From assembly GCF_014203235.1 (NCBI RefSeq), contig NZ_JACHIN010000005.1:124001-188000 (forward strand): a stretch of 64,000 nucleotides of DNA. Direction: 5' to 3'. Below the pieces are notes generated by a model. It did not search any database and had not been told where the DNA came from. It saw only the letters and a program-made list of their open reading frames with translations. Below are positions 1-7,786 of this stretch, in pieces. Position 1 is the stretch's first letter, and each line of letters starts with the position of its first letter. Both the position numbers and the translations under genes were made by a program. The DNA is from Nonomuraea endophytica. GTDB taxonomy: Bacteria > Actinomycetota > Actinomycetes > Streptosporangiales > Streptosporangiaceae.

Positions 1-1
1 G

Positions 2-328
2 ATCGGCGTGCCGGAGGAGAAGATCCGGGCGGTCGCCTCCTGGCAGGTGAGCACCGTCTTCGGTGAGCTGGAGCGGGCCGTGCTCGCCTACACCGACGCG
101 CTCGTGCTGGACGGTGGCCGGGTGCACGACGAGGTATTCGCCGTGCTCAAGAAGCATCTGCCGGACGAGCAGATCCTCGAGCTCACCTACATCACCTGCA
201 TGTACGAGATGCACGCCACGATGGCCAGGGCGCTGCGGGTGGAGTTCGACGACCGCGAGGACCCGATCACCGAGGTGCCCGCACCCGAGGGGTACGGCAC
301 CCGGGACATCGCCGACGAGCTCGCCTGA
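2..328 (+). CDS. Carboxymuconolactone decarboxylase-family protein, 5'-truncated
   Basis: The open frame runs in from the window edge, so the GTG at 8 is probably internal. The visible 109 codons are helical and resemble the C-terminal half of the carboxymuconolactone decarboxylase/AhpD-like fold, with a stretch of leucine-rich helices and a closing YITCMYEMHATMARAL segment. The redox or catalytic Cys-x-x-His motif of that family normally lies further N-terminal and is outside the window, so enzyme class cannot be settled. The gene ends about 240 bp before the transporter pair and is probably a separate transcription unit. Family call is by resemblance only. Confidence 0.55.
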   Translation: MGVPEEKIRAVASWQVSTVFGELERAVLAYTDALVLDGGRVHDEVFAVLKKHLPDEQILELTYITCMYEMHATMARALRVEFDDREDPITEVPAPEGYGTRDIADELA

Positions 329-565
329 CCGTCCGTCTGACCGTTCGTCGCGAAGAGCCGACCGTTCGCCGATCCAGGTCCGGATTCCCGGCGGAACCTC
401 ACTACTGTCACGTCGGATGACGCCGCCCCCGTCGGCCCACATATCGAGACATACCACCCGAAAGGTCTAGAAATAGGCCAAAACGTGATGTATCGGTCAT
501 TGGGTGATCTGGGTTGTGACGCTAGTGTCCCCTCACTCGCGTACCACTGTCACACCGGAGGGGTC
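329..565. promoter_or_regulatory. Upstream region of the DUF3311/symporter operon
   Basis: This 237-bp gap has no convincing gene. It is locally less GC-rich than its neighbours. It carries an inverted pair TGTGAC (515-520) and GTCACA (549-554) just before the ribosome binding site GGAGGGG of the DUF3311 gene. The promoter of the transport operon must lie here, but I cannot place -35 and -10 boxes with confidence. Confidence 0.35.
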
Positions 566-766
566 ATGGCCGAGCCGCCACCTCGCACCGACAAAGGCCC
601 GTGGAACTGGCTGCTGATCGTGCCGATCGTGCTGCCGTTGTGCACGTTCCTGTTCAACGCCGACGAACCCCGGCTGATGGGCTTCCCGCTGTTCTACTGG
701 CTGCAGCTCGCCTTCATCCTCGTCGGCGTCACCTGCACCGTGGTTGTCTACAGGATGACCAAGTGA
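566..766 (+). CDS. DUF3311 small membrane protein, symporter partner
   Basis: This 66-residue protein has two predicted membrane helices (about residues 13-30 and 40-62) joined by a short polar loop. DUF3311 proteins are regularly encoded directly before SSS-family monocarboxylate or solute symporters and are thought to act as a small accessory subunit. Here the stop codon overlaps the GTG start of the symporter (GTGA), so the two are translationally coupled. The ATG at 566 is chosen because a GGAGGGG ribosome binding site lies just upstream and because a longer in-frame start at 485 adds a non-membrane extension atypical of the family. Confidence 0.8.
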   Translation: MAEPPPRTDKGPWNWLLIVPIVLPLCTFLFNADEPRLMGFPLFYWLQLAFILVGVTCTVVVYRMTK

Positions 767-2373
767 GCGGGCACACGACCGAGCTGGTCGTCTTCATCGC
801 ACTGTTCGCCCTGGTCAGCGGCATGGGCTTCGTGGCCGCCCGCTGGCGTAAGCCCAAGGACATCGAGAGCCTCGACGAGTGGGGCCTCGGCGGGCGCAAC
901 TTCGGGACCTGGATCACCTGGTTCCTGGTCGGCGGCGACCTCTACACCGCCTACACCTTCGTGGCGGTGCCCGCCCTGGTGTTCGGCGCGGGCGCGCTGG
1001 GCTTCTACGCGGTGCCGTACACCGTCGTGATCTATCCGCTGGTCTTCCTCGTGCTGACCCGGCTGTGGTCGGTCTCGCACGTGCACGGCTTCGTCACCCC
1101 GGCCGACTTCGTCCGGTCCCGCTTCGGCTCGCCGACGCTGGCGCTGGTCGTGGCCATCACCGGGCTGGTCGCGACCATGCCCTACATCGCGCTGCAGCTC
1201 GTCGGCATCGAGGCCGTGCTGCAGTCGATGGGCGTCACCGGCCATTGGCCGATCATCGTCGCCTTCGCCATCCTGGCGGCCTACACCTACCAGTCGGGCC
1301 TGCGCGCCCCCGCGCTGATCGCCTTCGTCAAGGACACGCTGATCTACATCGTGATCCTGGCCGCGGTCATCTACATCCCGATCAAGCTGGGCGGCTGGGG
1401 CAACATCTTCGACGCGGCCGCGGCCAAGTTCGACAAATCCCCCGCCCCGGGTGACGGCACGCTGCTCAACGTGGGCAACCAGCTGCAGTACATCACGCTG
1501 GCCTTCGGCTCGGCGCTGGCGCTGTTCCTCTACCCGCACAGCCTCACCGGCGTGCTGGCCGCCAGGAACCGCACCGTCATCAAGCGCAACATGTCCGCGC
1601 TGCCCGCCTACAGCTTCCTGCTCGGCCTCATCGCCCTGCTCGGCTACATGGCGATCGCCGCCGGCACCAAGCCCGTCATCGGCGAGAACGGCAAGCCGAT
1701 CGGCAACACGGTCGTCCCGGTGCTGTTCGACAACATGTTCCCCGACTGGTTCGCCGGCGTCGCCTACGCCGCGATCGCCATCGGCGCGCTCGTGCCGGCC
1801 GCGATCATGTCGATCGCCGCGGCGAACCTGTTCACCCGCAACATCTACCGCGAGTACTTCAACAAGAACGCCACCGACAAGCAGGAGGCCACGGTCTCCA
1901 AGCTCGTCTCGCTCGTGGTCAAGGTCGGCGCGGTGCTGTGCATCCTGCTGCTGGACCCGCAGTTCTCCATCGACCTGCAGCTCATCGGCGGTGTGATCAT
2001 CCTGCAGACGCTGCCCTCCGTGGCCCTGGGCCTCTACACCCGGTGGTTCCACAAGGGCGGCCTCATCGCCGGCTGGGCCCTGGGCCTGGCGGCCGGCATG
2101 TGGATGCTCTACACCATCCCGAACCCCGCCTCCGGCAAGCTGCACTTCGGCGGCTCGGCGTTCTCGCTGGGCGAGCTCGGCTTCGACACCAAGACGACCG
2201 TCTACGCCGGCGTCCTGGCCCTGGCCGTCAACCTCCTGGTGGCCGCCGTCGTCACGGTGGCCCTGCGGGCCGCGAAGGTGGCCGACGGCGTGGACGGCAC
2301 GCGGCGCGACGAGTACTTCGCCGACGAGGGCGACCCCCGGGTCAAGGACCTGGACCTGGCCGCGCCGCACTAG
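763..2373 (+). CDS. mctP: Sodium:solute symporter, MctP-like monocarboxylate transporter
   Basis: The 536-residue polytopic membrane protein has about 13 hydrophobic segments and the layout of the SSS family (sodium-coupled uptake of monocarboxylates such as lactate, pyruvate or acetate). Family features include the early WFLVGGDLYTAYTFVAVPAL segment and a cytosolic acidic tail. The GTG at 763 is chosen because it overlaps the DUF3311 stop and places the first helix at the N-terminus; the frame is open further upstream but only in the shadow of the DUF3311 gene. The substrate is not proven. Its neighbour on the other side is an LvaABC-like acyl-CoA module, so a short-chain keto or hydroxy acid is a reasonable candidate. 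The name follows the family. Confidence 0.8.
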   Translation: MSGHTTELVVFIALFALVSGMGFVAARWRKPKDIESLDEWGLGGRNFGTWITWFLVGGDLYTAYTFVAVPALVFGAGALGFYAVPYTVVIYPLVFLVLTRLWSVSHVHGFVTPADFVRSRFGSPTLALVVAITGLVATMPYIALQLVGIEAVLQSMGVTGHWPIIVAFAILAAYTYQSGLRAPALIAFVKDTLIYIVILAAVIYIPIKLGGWGNIFDAAAAKFDKSPAPGDGTLLNVGNQLQYITLAFGSALALFLYPHSLTGVLAARNRTVIKRNMSALPAYSFLLGLIALLGYMAIAAGTKPVIGENGKPIGNTVVPVLFDNMFPDWFAGVAYAAIAIGALVPAAIMSIAAANLFTRNIYREYFNKNATDKQEATVSKLVSLVVKVGAVLCILLLDPQFSIDLQLIGGVIILQTLPSVALGLYTRWFHKGGLIAGWALGLAAGMWMLYTIPNPASGKLHFGGSAFSLGELGFDTKTTVYAGVLALAVNLLVAAVVTVALRAAKVADGVDGTRRDEYFADEGDPRVKDLDLAAPH

Positions 2374-2483
2374 CGGATCGCGCGGAGGGAGCAACGTTGA
2401 TGCAACCTCCGCGGGCACACCGTGGACAAATGGGCACGCCCCGTCCGTCGCCCCCGTGCAGACGGTACGTGCCCCGGTTCGGG

Positions 2484-2515
2484 CGGGCGGCGACCTGCGC
2501 CTTGTCGTCCGCCCG
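2484..2515. terminator. Hairpin between convergent mctP and DUF6285 genes
   Basis: CGGGCGGCGAC (2484-2494) pairs with GTCGTCCGCCCG (2504-2515) apart from one bulged base, leaving a 9-nt loop. It lies between two converging genes, where a bidirectional terminator is expected. There is no U-tract, which is common in actinobacteria. Confidence 0.5.
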
Positions 2516-2530
2516 AGCCTCTGGCAGGCG

Positions 2531-2869
2531 TTACGGGGTCGCGTAGCCGGGGTTGGCGACGTCGATTTTGGCGCGCACGGCCGCGGTGAGGGCGGCCAGC
2601 AGCTCCGGGTCGTCGGCGCGGCCCTCCCGGATGCGGGCGGCCAGTTCCGCGTCACCGCCCACGCCGAGCCCGGCCAGCCGTTCCGCGTGCTCGGCGGCCT
2701 GGGCGGGGCCGAGCTCGATCTCCCGCTCCACCATGCCGAGCACGTTGATCGCCACCCGCGTGTGGAAGCGCACCCGCCCCTCGACCGCCGGCAGCACGTC
2801 GGCCTCCAGGAACTGCCTGACCGCCGCGACCAGTTGGGTCGCGTCGGGCACGTCGTGCGGCGCCGCCAT
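2531..2869 (-). CDS. DUF6285 protein, LvaB-like accessory subunit
   Basis: This 112-residue, helix-rich, soluble protein matches the DUF6285 pattern (N-terminal HDVPDATQLVAAVRQFLEAD, then RFHTRVAINVLGMVERE). DUF6285 genes sit beside an APH-type kinase and an acyl-CoA dehydrogenase in many genomes. In the levulinate pathway of Pseudomonas putida a small protein, LvaB, assists the kinase LvaA in phosphorylating 4-hydroxyvaleryl-CoA. I infer the same helper role here. The start at 2869 gives the family-typical N-terminus. The gene is divergent from the dehydrogenase/kinase pair, and the 36-bp palindrome at 2909-2944 lies between them. Confidence 0.7.
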   Translation of the reverse strand: MAAPHDVPDATQLVAAVRQFLEADVLPAVEGRVRFHTRVAINVLGMVEREIELGPAQAAEHAERLAGLGVGGDAELAARIREGRADDPELLAALTAAVRAKIDVANPGYATP

Positions 2870-2908
2870 GGCGCCTCCTCTCCGCTTCGCCGAAGACGTT
2901 GGAAAGTG

Positions 2909-2944
2909 ACCGCTTATCCGTTGACCGGGCAACGGATAGACGGT
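2909..2944. promoter_or_regulatory. 36-bp near-perfect palindrome, operator of the divergent acyl-CoA module
   Basis: The core is TATCCGTTG-N6-CAACGGATA (2915-2938), a perfect 9-bp inverted repeat. The same centre also pairs ACCG (2909-2912) with CGGT (2941-2944), and the middle CCGG is self-complementary: 15 of 18 possible pairs match. It sits between the divergent DUF6285 and acyl-CoA dehydrogenase starts, ending 11 bp before the latter's ATG. The size and symmetry fit a dimeric repressor, for example TetR type. No cognate regulator is adjacent. Confidence 0.7.
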
Positions 2945-2955
2945 GTGATCCTTTC

Positions 2956-4137
2956 ATGACCTTCGCCGTACCCGACAGCGTCCGGCCGGTTCGCGACGCC
3001 GTCCACGCGTTCATGACCGAGCGGGTCGAGCCCGCCGAGCCCGCCCTGTGCGACGGCGACGCCGCCACCCTGCGTGAGCTGCAGGAGGAGGCCAAGAAGG
3101 AGGGCCTGTGGGCGCTCGGACACCCGCGTGAGCTGGGCGGCGGCGGCCTGCCGTTCCTCGACTACGTCTACGTCAACGAGGTGCAGGGACGCAGCGAGTT
3201 CGGCCAGCTCGCGCTCGGCACGTTCACCCTGCAGGACTCGCTGATGCTGCACGAGCACGCGTCGGGCGGCCAGCGTGAGCGCTACCTGGAGCCGCTCGTG
3301 CGCGGCGACATCTGGCCGAGCTTCGCGATGACCGAGCCGGACGTCTCCAGCAGCGACCCCACCCAGATCCAGACCGAAGCGGTCCTCGACGGTGGCGAAT
3401 GGGTCATCAACGGCCACAAGTGGTTCACCACCGGCGCCTCCCGGGCCGCCTACACCACCGTGATGTGCCGCACCGAGCCGGACGCCCGGCCCCACCTGGC
3501 CTTCTCCATGATCCTGGTGCCGACCGGCACGCCCGGCTACACGATCGTCCGCGAGACGCCGGTCCTCGGCCTCGGCGGCGCCCACTGCGAGGTGCGCTAC
3601 GAGAACGTCCGCGTCCCGGCCGCCAACCTCCTCGGCGAGCGCGGCCACGGCTTCGTCATCGCCCAGAAGCGCCTCGGGCCCGGCCGGATCTTCCACTGCA
3701 TGCGCTGGCTCGGGCAGGCGCAGCGGGCCTTCGACCTGATGTGCCGCCGCCTGCACGGGCGCACGGCGTTCGGTGAGCCGCTGGCCAAGAAGCAGCTCAT
3801 GCGCCAGCACGTCTTCGACTCCTACACCGAGATCCAGTCCGCGCGGCTGCTCACCCTGCACGCGGCACACGCGGTCGACGCCGGTTCGGACGCGCGCGTC
3901 GAGATCGGGGCGATCAAGGTGGTGGGGGCGCGCATGCTGCACAACGTGATCGACCGGGCCATCCAGGTGTACGGCGCGGCCGGCCTGACCCCGGACACGC
4001 CCCTGGACCGGATGTACCGGCACGCCCGCGCCGGACGCATCTACGACGGCCCCGACGAGGTGCACATCGACTCGGTCGGCAGACGGGTCCTGGGCGCGTA
4101 CACCAGTGGCGGCTCGTGGGAGTTCGGCCTGCGATGA
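2956..4137 (+). CDS. Acyl-CoA dehydrogenase, ACAD10/11- and LvaC-like
   Basis: The 393-residue flavoenzyme has the full acyl-CoA dehydrogenase fold: helical N-domain, central beta domain with FAMTEPDVSSSDPTQI and WFTTGASRA, and a C-terminal helical bundle. Near the C-terminus it reads YDGPDEVH rather than YEGT, so the usual catalytic Glu position holds Asp. This is typical of the ACAD10/ACAD11 and LvaC subfamily, which acts on 4-phosphorylated 4-hydroxyacyl-CoAs rather than performing plain alpha,beta-dehydrogenation. The ATG at 2956 is chosen over in-frame codons upstream because those run into the operator. It is coupled by ATGA to the kinase gene. Substrate assignment is inferred from context. 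Confidence 0.8.
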   Translation: MTFAVPDSVRPVRDAVHAFMTERVEPAEPALCDGDAATLRELQEEAKKEGLWALGHPRELGGGGLPFLDYVYVNEVQGRSEFGQLALGTFTLQDSLMLHEHASGGQRERYLEPLVRGDIWPSFAMTEPDVSSSDPTQIQTEAVLDGGEWVINGHKWFTTGASRAAYTTVMCRTEPDARPHLAFSMILVPTGTPGYTIVRETPVLGLGGAHCEVRYENVRVPAANLLGERGHGFVIAQKRLGPGRIFHCMRWLGQAQRAFDLMCRRLHGRTAFGEPLAKKQLMRQHVFDSYTEIQSARLLTLHAAHAVDAGSDARVEIGAIKVVGARMLHNVIDRAIQVYGAAGLTPDTPLDRMYRHARAGRIYDGPDEVHIDSVGRRVLGAYTSGGSWEFGLR

Positions 4138-5099
4138 ACGCGCACACCGGCGACCGGGTGGCGGGCATCGTGCGGGAGGCCCTGGGCGCGGCGGCGGCGG
4201 TGCGGTCGAGCGCGCGACTGCCCGGCGGCGCCTCCCGCGAGACCTGGTCGCTCGACGTGGACACGCCCGGCGGCGAGCGGGCGCTCATCCTGCGCCTGGA
4301 CTCCCCCGGCGCGCCCCTGAGCCCCGGCACCTCCCCGGAGAGCGGGCTGGCGGCTGAGGCGGTCCTGATGCGCGCCGCTCTTGAGGCGGGCGTCCCTGTC
4401 CCGGAGATCGTCGCCGCCGGGGACTCCTACATCCTCATGGCGCGGGTGGACGGGGAGACGATCCCGCGCAAGATCCTGCGTGACGACGCCTACCGGCGTG
4501 CCCGGCCGCTGCTGGCCGCGCAGTGCGGACGGGCGCTGGCGGCAGTCCACCGGATGCCGCTCGACGCCCTGCCCGCGCAGAAGGAAGCCGACGCGCTGGA
4601 CCAGTGGCGCGACGTGCTGGATCTGACCGGGCAGCCGCATCCGGTGTTCGAGCTGGCCTTCCGCAGGCTGGCGGCGACCCGGCCGGCAGGCGCGCGGCGG
4701 ACGGTCGTGCACGGCGACTTCCGCAACGGGAACCTGATCGTGGGGCCCGAAGGCGTGCGGGCGGTGCTCGACTGGGAACTGGCCCACGCCGGCGACCCGG
4801 TCGAGGACCTCGGCTGGCTGTGCGTGAAGGCGTGGCGGTTCGGGGAGAAGGCGCCGGTGGGCGGCTTCGGCACCTACGACGAGCTGGTCCACGCCTACGA
4901 GGAGACCTCAGGGCACGTGGTGGACCGGGAGGCGCTGCGGTGGTGGGAGGCGTTCGGGGTGCTGAAATGGGGCGTCATCTGCGTCATGCAGACGATGCGG
5001 CACCTGGCCGGCGGCGCGCGGTCGGTGGAGCTGGCGGCGATCGGGCGGCGGGTGTGCGAGACCGAATGGGACCTGCTGGAGCTACTCGGCGCCCGCTGA
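4134..5099 (+). CDS. APH-type phosphotransferase, LvaA/ACAD11-kinase-like
   Basis: The 321-residue protein has the aminoglycoside phosphotransferase/choline kinase fold: N-lobe with GGASRETWSLD, catalytic HGDFRNGN (residues about 199-206) and the metal-binding segment VLDWELAHAGDP. In this context the substrate is unlikely to be an antibiotic. The pairing with an ACAD11-like dehydrogenase and DUF6285 is the split form of the mammalian APH-ACAD fusions and of LvaA-LvaC, where the kinase phosphorylates the 4-hydroxyl of a 4-hydroxyacyl-CoA. The ATG at 4134 overlaps the stop of the dehydrogenase, so expression is coupled. Confidence 0.8.
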   Translation: MNAHTGDRVAGIVREALGAAAAVRSSARLPGGASRETWSLDVDTPGGERALILRLDSPGAPLSPGTSPESGLAAEAVLMRAALEAGVPVPEIVAAGDSYILMARVDGETIPRKILRDDAYRRARPLLAAQCGRALAAVHRMPLDALPAQKEADALDQWRDVLDLTGQPHPVFELAFRRLAATRPAGARRTVVHGDFRNGNLIVGPEGVRAVLDWELAHAGDPVEDLGWLCVKAWRFGEKAPVGGFGTYDELVHAYEETSGHVVDREALRWWEAFGVLKWGVICVMQTMRHLAGGARSVELAAIGRRVCETEWDLLELLGAR

Positions 5100-5105
5100 A
5101 AACCG

Positions 5106-5127
5106 CGCTGCGGGCCCGGCCGCAGCG
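5106..5127 (+). terminator. GC-rich hairpin after the kinase gene
   Basis: CGCTGCGG (5106-5113) and CCGCAGCG (5120-5127) form a perfect 8-bp stem with a 6-nt loop, 6 nt after the kinase stop. No U-tract follows. It probably ends the acyl-CoA operon before the ABC exporter genes. Confidence 0.5.
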
Positions 5128-5175
5128 TGGTGAAAATGCGTTGCGGGCGCCCGGCCGGCACCGCACGCTGGCCGG

Positions 5176-5895
5176 GTGGTCATTCTTGAGGCGGAACATC
5201 TCGCCAAGCGGTTCGGCCCCGTCACCGCGGTCCACGACCTGAGCCTGACCGTGGCGGAGGGCGAGGTGGTGGCGCTGCTGGGGCTCAACGGCGCGGGCAA
5301 GTCCACCACCCTGCACATGCTGCTCGGGCTGATCACCCCCGACGCGGGCAGCATCCGGATGTTCGGGATGGACCTGGCACGCCACCGCACCGAGGTGCTC
5401 AGCAAGGTCAACTTCGCCGCCAGCTACGTGGACCTGCCCGGCGCGCTGCTCGTGACTGAGGTGCTGGACGCCTTCGCCCGCCTCTACGGCCTGCGCCGGC
5501 CCAAGGCGCGGGTGGCGGAGCTGATCGAGCTGTTCGAGCTGGAGCCGCTGGCCAGGCGGCCGATGATGGCGCTGTCGTCCGGCCAGCGCACCCGGGTGCA
5601 GCTGGCCAAGGCGCTGCTCAACGCGCCGCGGCTGCTCGTGCTCGACGAGCCGACCGCCAACCTCGACCCCGACGCGGGCGACCGCATCCGAGGGCTGCTC
5701 GGCGACCTGGCCCGCACGAACGGCAGCGCCATGCTGATCACCTCCCACAACATGCGCGAGGTGGAGCGCATGTGCGACCGGATCCACTTCATGTCCGGCG
5801 GCCGGATCGTGGCCGCGGGCAGCGCCGCCGAGCTGGCCGGCGCCTATGGGGCGGCCGACCTCGAAGAGGTCTTCCTGAAGGTGGCACGCGGATGA
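5176..5895 (+). CDS. ABC transporter ATP-binding protein (ABC-2 exporter)
   Basis: The 239-residue nucleotide-binding domain has Walker A GLNGAGKST (about residues 36-44), signature LSSGQRTR, Walker B LLVLDEPT and an H-loop in ITSHNMREVERM. The sequence is of the drug/lipid/polysaccharide export type (CcmA-like). It is coupled by ATGA to the permease that follows, giving a simple two-gene exporter, probably a dimer of each subunit. The GTG at 5176 is the first plausible start and yields a standard N-terminus. The substrate is unknown. Confidence 0.85.
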   Translation: MVILEAEHLAKRFGPVTAVHDLSLTVAEGEVVALLGLNGAGKSTTLHMLLGLITPDAGSIRMFGMDLARHRTEVLSKVNFAASYVDLPGALLVTEVLDAFARLYGLRRPKARVAELIELFELEPLARRPMMALSSGQRTRVQLAKALLNAPRLLVLDEPTANLDPDAGDRIRGLLGDLARTNGSAMLITSHNMREVERMCDRIHFMSGGRIVAAGSAAELAGAYGAADLEEVFLKVARG

Positions 5896-6713
5896 CGACG
5901 ATCTCTCTCCCGCCGCTGAGCTGGGCGGCCCGCCGTACCCGGATCATGGGGGTGGTGCGGCGGGACTTCGCGGCGCTGCGGCGCAGCCCCATCCGGATGT
6001 TCGAGATCCTGTTCTGGCCCACGGTGGAGCTGCTGCTGTGGGGCTTCGTGACGGCGTTCCTGCAGACGCAGCGGGTGCCGTTCGTGGTGGCGTTCCTGCT
6101 GGGCGGGGTGTTGCTGTGGCAGGTGCTGCAGAAGGCCAGCAACGAGATCTCCATCGCGTTCCTGGAGGACATCTGGTCGCGCAACCTGCTGAACGTGCAG
6201 GTCTCGCCGCTGTCGAGCGTGGAGTATCTGGTCGGGCTCGTGGTGTTCTCGCTGGGCAAGGTGGTCTTCGCGGTCACGGTGATGTCGGGGCTGGCGTTCG
6301 CGCTGTACGGCTTCGGGGTGGGCGGGTTCGGGGTGGGGCTGGCGCCGTTCATGGGGCTGCTGCTGGTGCTCGGCTGGTCGCTCGGGCTCGTCGGGATCGC
6401 GGCGGTGCTGCGGTTCGGGGAGAACGCACAGGTGATCGCCTGGTCGCTGGTGTTCGTGGTGCAGCCGCTGGCCGGGATCTTCTATCCGATCTCGGTGCTG
6501 CCCGCGCCGGTGCAGGCGCTGTCGTGGTTCCTGCCCGCCTCGCATGTGTTCGAGGGCATGCGCACGGTCATGTCCGGCGGGCCGCTGCCGTGGGACCGGC
6601 TGCTGTGGGCGGCGGGGCTCGACGTGGTCTATCTCGGACTGACGCTCGCGTTGTTCGCCTGGGCGCTCAGGTACGCGCGGGCCCACGGGAAGCTGTCGCG
6701 GTTCGGGGACTGA
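5892..6713 (+). CDS. ABC-2 type transporter permease
   Basis: The 273-residue membrane protein has six hydrophobic segments and a cytosolic N-terminus (about 40 residues), the usual ABC-2 permease layout. The segment QPLAGIFYPISVLP followed by LSWFLPASHVFEGMR is typical of the family near the penultimate helices. The ATG overlaps the ATPase stop (ATGA), so both subunits are made together. Its 3' end overlaps the tail of the convergent TetR gene by 47 bp, which restricts how either end could have evolved. The exported compound is unknown. Confidence 0.85.
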   Translation: MTTISLPPLSWAARRTRIMGVVRRDFAALRRSPIRMFEILFWPTVELLLWGFVTAFLQTQRVPFVVAFLLGGVLLWQVLQKASNEISIAFLEDIWSRNLLNVQVSPLSSVEYLVGLVVFSLGKVVFAVTVMSGLAFALYGFGVGGFGVGLAPFMGLLLVLGWSLGLVGIAAVLRFGENAQVIAWSLVFVVQPLAGIFYPISVLPAPVQALSWFLPASHVFEGMRTVMSGGPLPWDRLLWAAGLDVVYLGLTLALFAWALRYARAHGKLSRFGD

Positions 6714-7290
6714 CCGGGCGCGGCACGAGCGCCGCCACGATCACCTCGGCCAGGCCGTCGACGACCTCGCCCGGGTCGACGCCGGGATGGTCGAGCCACC
6801 AGTCGGCGGTCGTCTGGACCATGCCGATGAAGGCGTGGCCGAGCACCTGCGCGCGTACCGGATCGGGGGTGACGCCCTCGGCCACCAGCACCTGCGCCAG
6901 CTCCTCGCCGAGACCTCTGACCAGCGTGGTCATGTGGCTGCGGATCTTGCTGTCCTCGGCGCTGGCCCGGTGGAACAGGAAGCGGTAGAGGTTGTGGTTG
7001 GCGCCGATCAGGTCGAGGTAGACGGCGATCGCGGCGCGGGCGCGCGAGCGCAGGTCGCCGCCGCCCTCGGTGAACCGCGGGCGCAGCCGGTCGATGACGG
7101 TGCGCACGTGGCGGTCGGCCAGCGCCTGGTAGAGGCCGCTCTTGTCGCCGAAGTGGCGGTAGAGGATGGGCTTGGTGATCCCGGCCTCCACGGCGATCGC
7201 GGCCATCGACACCTCGTGCCCGTCACGCTCGATCACCCGGTCGGCGGCGTCGAGCAGCGCCCTGCGCCGGTCCGGGCTGCGTCCCCTCAC
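6667..7290 (-). CDS. TetR-family transcriptional regulator
   Basis: This 207-residue protein has an N-terminal helix-turn-helix (AAIAVEAGITKPILYRHFGDKSG, about residues 27-50) and an all-helical ligand/dimer domain ending in a Trp-rich WWLDHPGVDPGEVVDG segment. The GTG at 7290 is chosen because it overlaps the stop of the upstream membrane-protein gene (GTGA) and gives the normal TetR N-terminus RGRSPDRRRALLDAA. Its C-terminus is antisense to the end of the ABC-2 permease. It may regulate the convergent exporter or its own operon; no operator is obvious nearby. Confidence 0.8.
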   Translation of the reverse strand: MRGRSPDRRRALLDAADRVIERDGHEVSMAAIAVEAGITKPILYRHFGDKSGLYQALADRHVRTVIDRLRPRFTEGGGDLRSRARAAIAVYLDLIGANHNLYRFLFHRASAEDSKIRSHMTTLVRGLGEELAQVLVAEGVTPDPVRAQVLGHAFIGMVQTTADWWLDHPGVDPGEVVDGLAEVIVAALVPRPVSPRTATASRGPART

Positions 7291-7706
7291 CCGGCAAGGA
7301 TAGATCGCTCCCGGGCGCGTAACAGAGCCGAGGTCACCAGCAGCGCGCCGACGACCGTGTAGAGGCCGGTGACCCCGGCCAGGGTGCCCGGCGGCTCGCC
7401 CGGCAGCGCGCCCCAGCGGGGCAGCCCCGCCGCCACCAGCAGCGCGAGGTCGAGCCGGGTGGCGAACAGGGCGCCGAGGGCGACGAGCGGCAGCCCGCAG
7501 ATGATCGCGGCCAGCGGGGACAGCCGCTGCCATCCGGTCAGCAGCCCGGCCAGCGCGGCCACGGCGCTCAGGTAGCCGAATCCGGCGGGGCTCGGGCCGA
7601 AGCCGGTGTAGCCGGCGCGCAGAGCCCGCGCGCCGGCCTCGGTCAGGTAGTAGAAGGCGGGCAGCGCGAGCAGGCCCGCCGCGGCGGCGGCCAGATGACG
7701 TCCCAC
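7287..7706 (-). CDS. Small four-helix membrane protein in operon with TetR
   Basis: The 139-residue protein has four predicted membrane helices separated by short Gly/Pro-rich loops and no recognisable domain. It is the first gene of a two-gene operon with the TetR regulator, joined by a GTGA overlap. Coupling of a small membrane protein to a TetR regulator suggests it is the regulator's target or sensor, but nothing in the sequence shows which. I do not recognise the family. Confidence 0.65.
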   Translation of the reverse strand: MGRHLAAAAAGLLALPAFYYLTEAGARALRAGYTGFGPSPAGFGYLSAVAALAGLLTGWQRLSPLAAIICGLPLVALGALFATRLDLALLVAAGLPRWGALPGEPPGTLAGVTGLYTVVGALLVTSALLRARERSILAG

Positions 7707-7767
7707 GTCACCATCGTCCCGTGGAATCCGGGCAATGTCTCGATCTTGGGACAGACGGCCGGGACTA

Positions 7768-7786
7768 CACGCTTTAGCGTGGATAC
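7768..7786 (+). promoter_or_regulatory. Leaderless promoter with overlapping palindrome
   Basis: CACGCT-TT-AGCGTG (7768-7781) is a perfect 6-bp inverted repeat. Its right half contains TAGCGT (7775-7780), which fits the actinobacterial -10 pattern TANNNT. Exactly six bases then precede the ATG at 7787. There is no ribosome binding site. This fits leaderless transcription starting at the ATG, with a repressor site over the -10. Confidence 0.5.

Noticed and set aside
748-2655. 635-residue open frame antisense to the symporter gene
   Set aside because: It is a GC-frame shadow with Arg/Gly/His/Asp-rich composition and no recognisable domain, while the sense strand is a clear SSS transporter.
4134-5099. 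Aminoglycoside resistance phosphotransferase
   Set aside because: The fold is shared, but the neighbours (ACAD11-like dehydrogenase and DUF6285) point to acyl-CoA metabolism.
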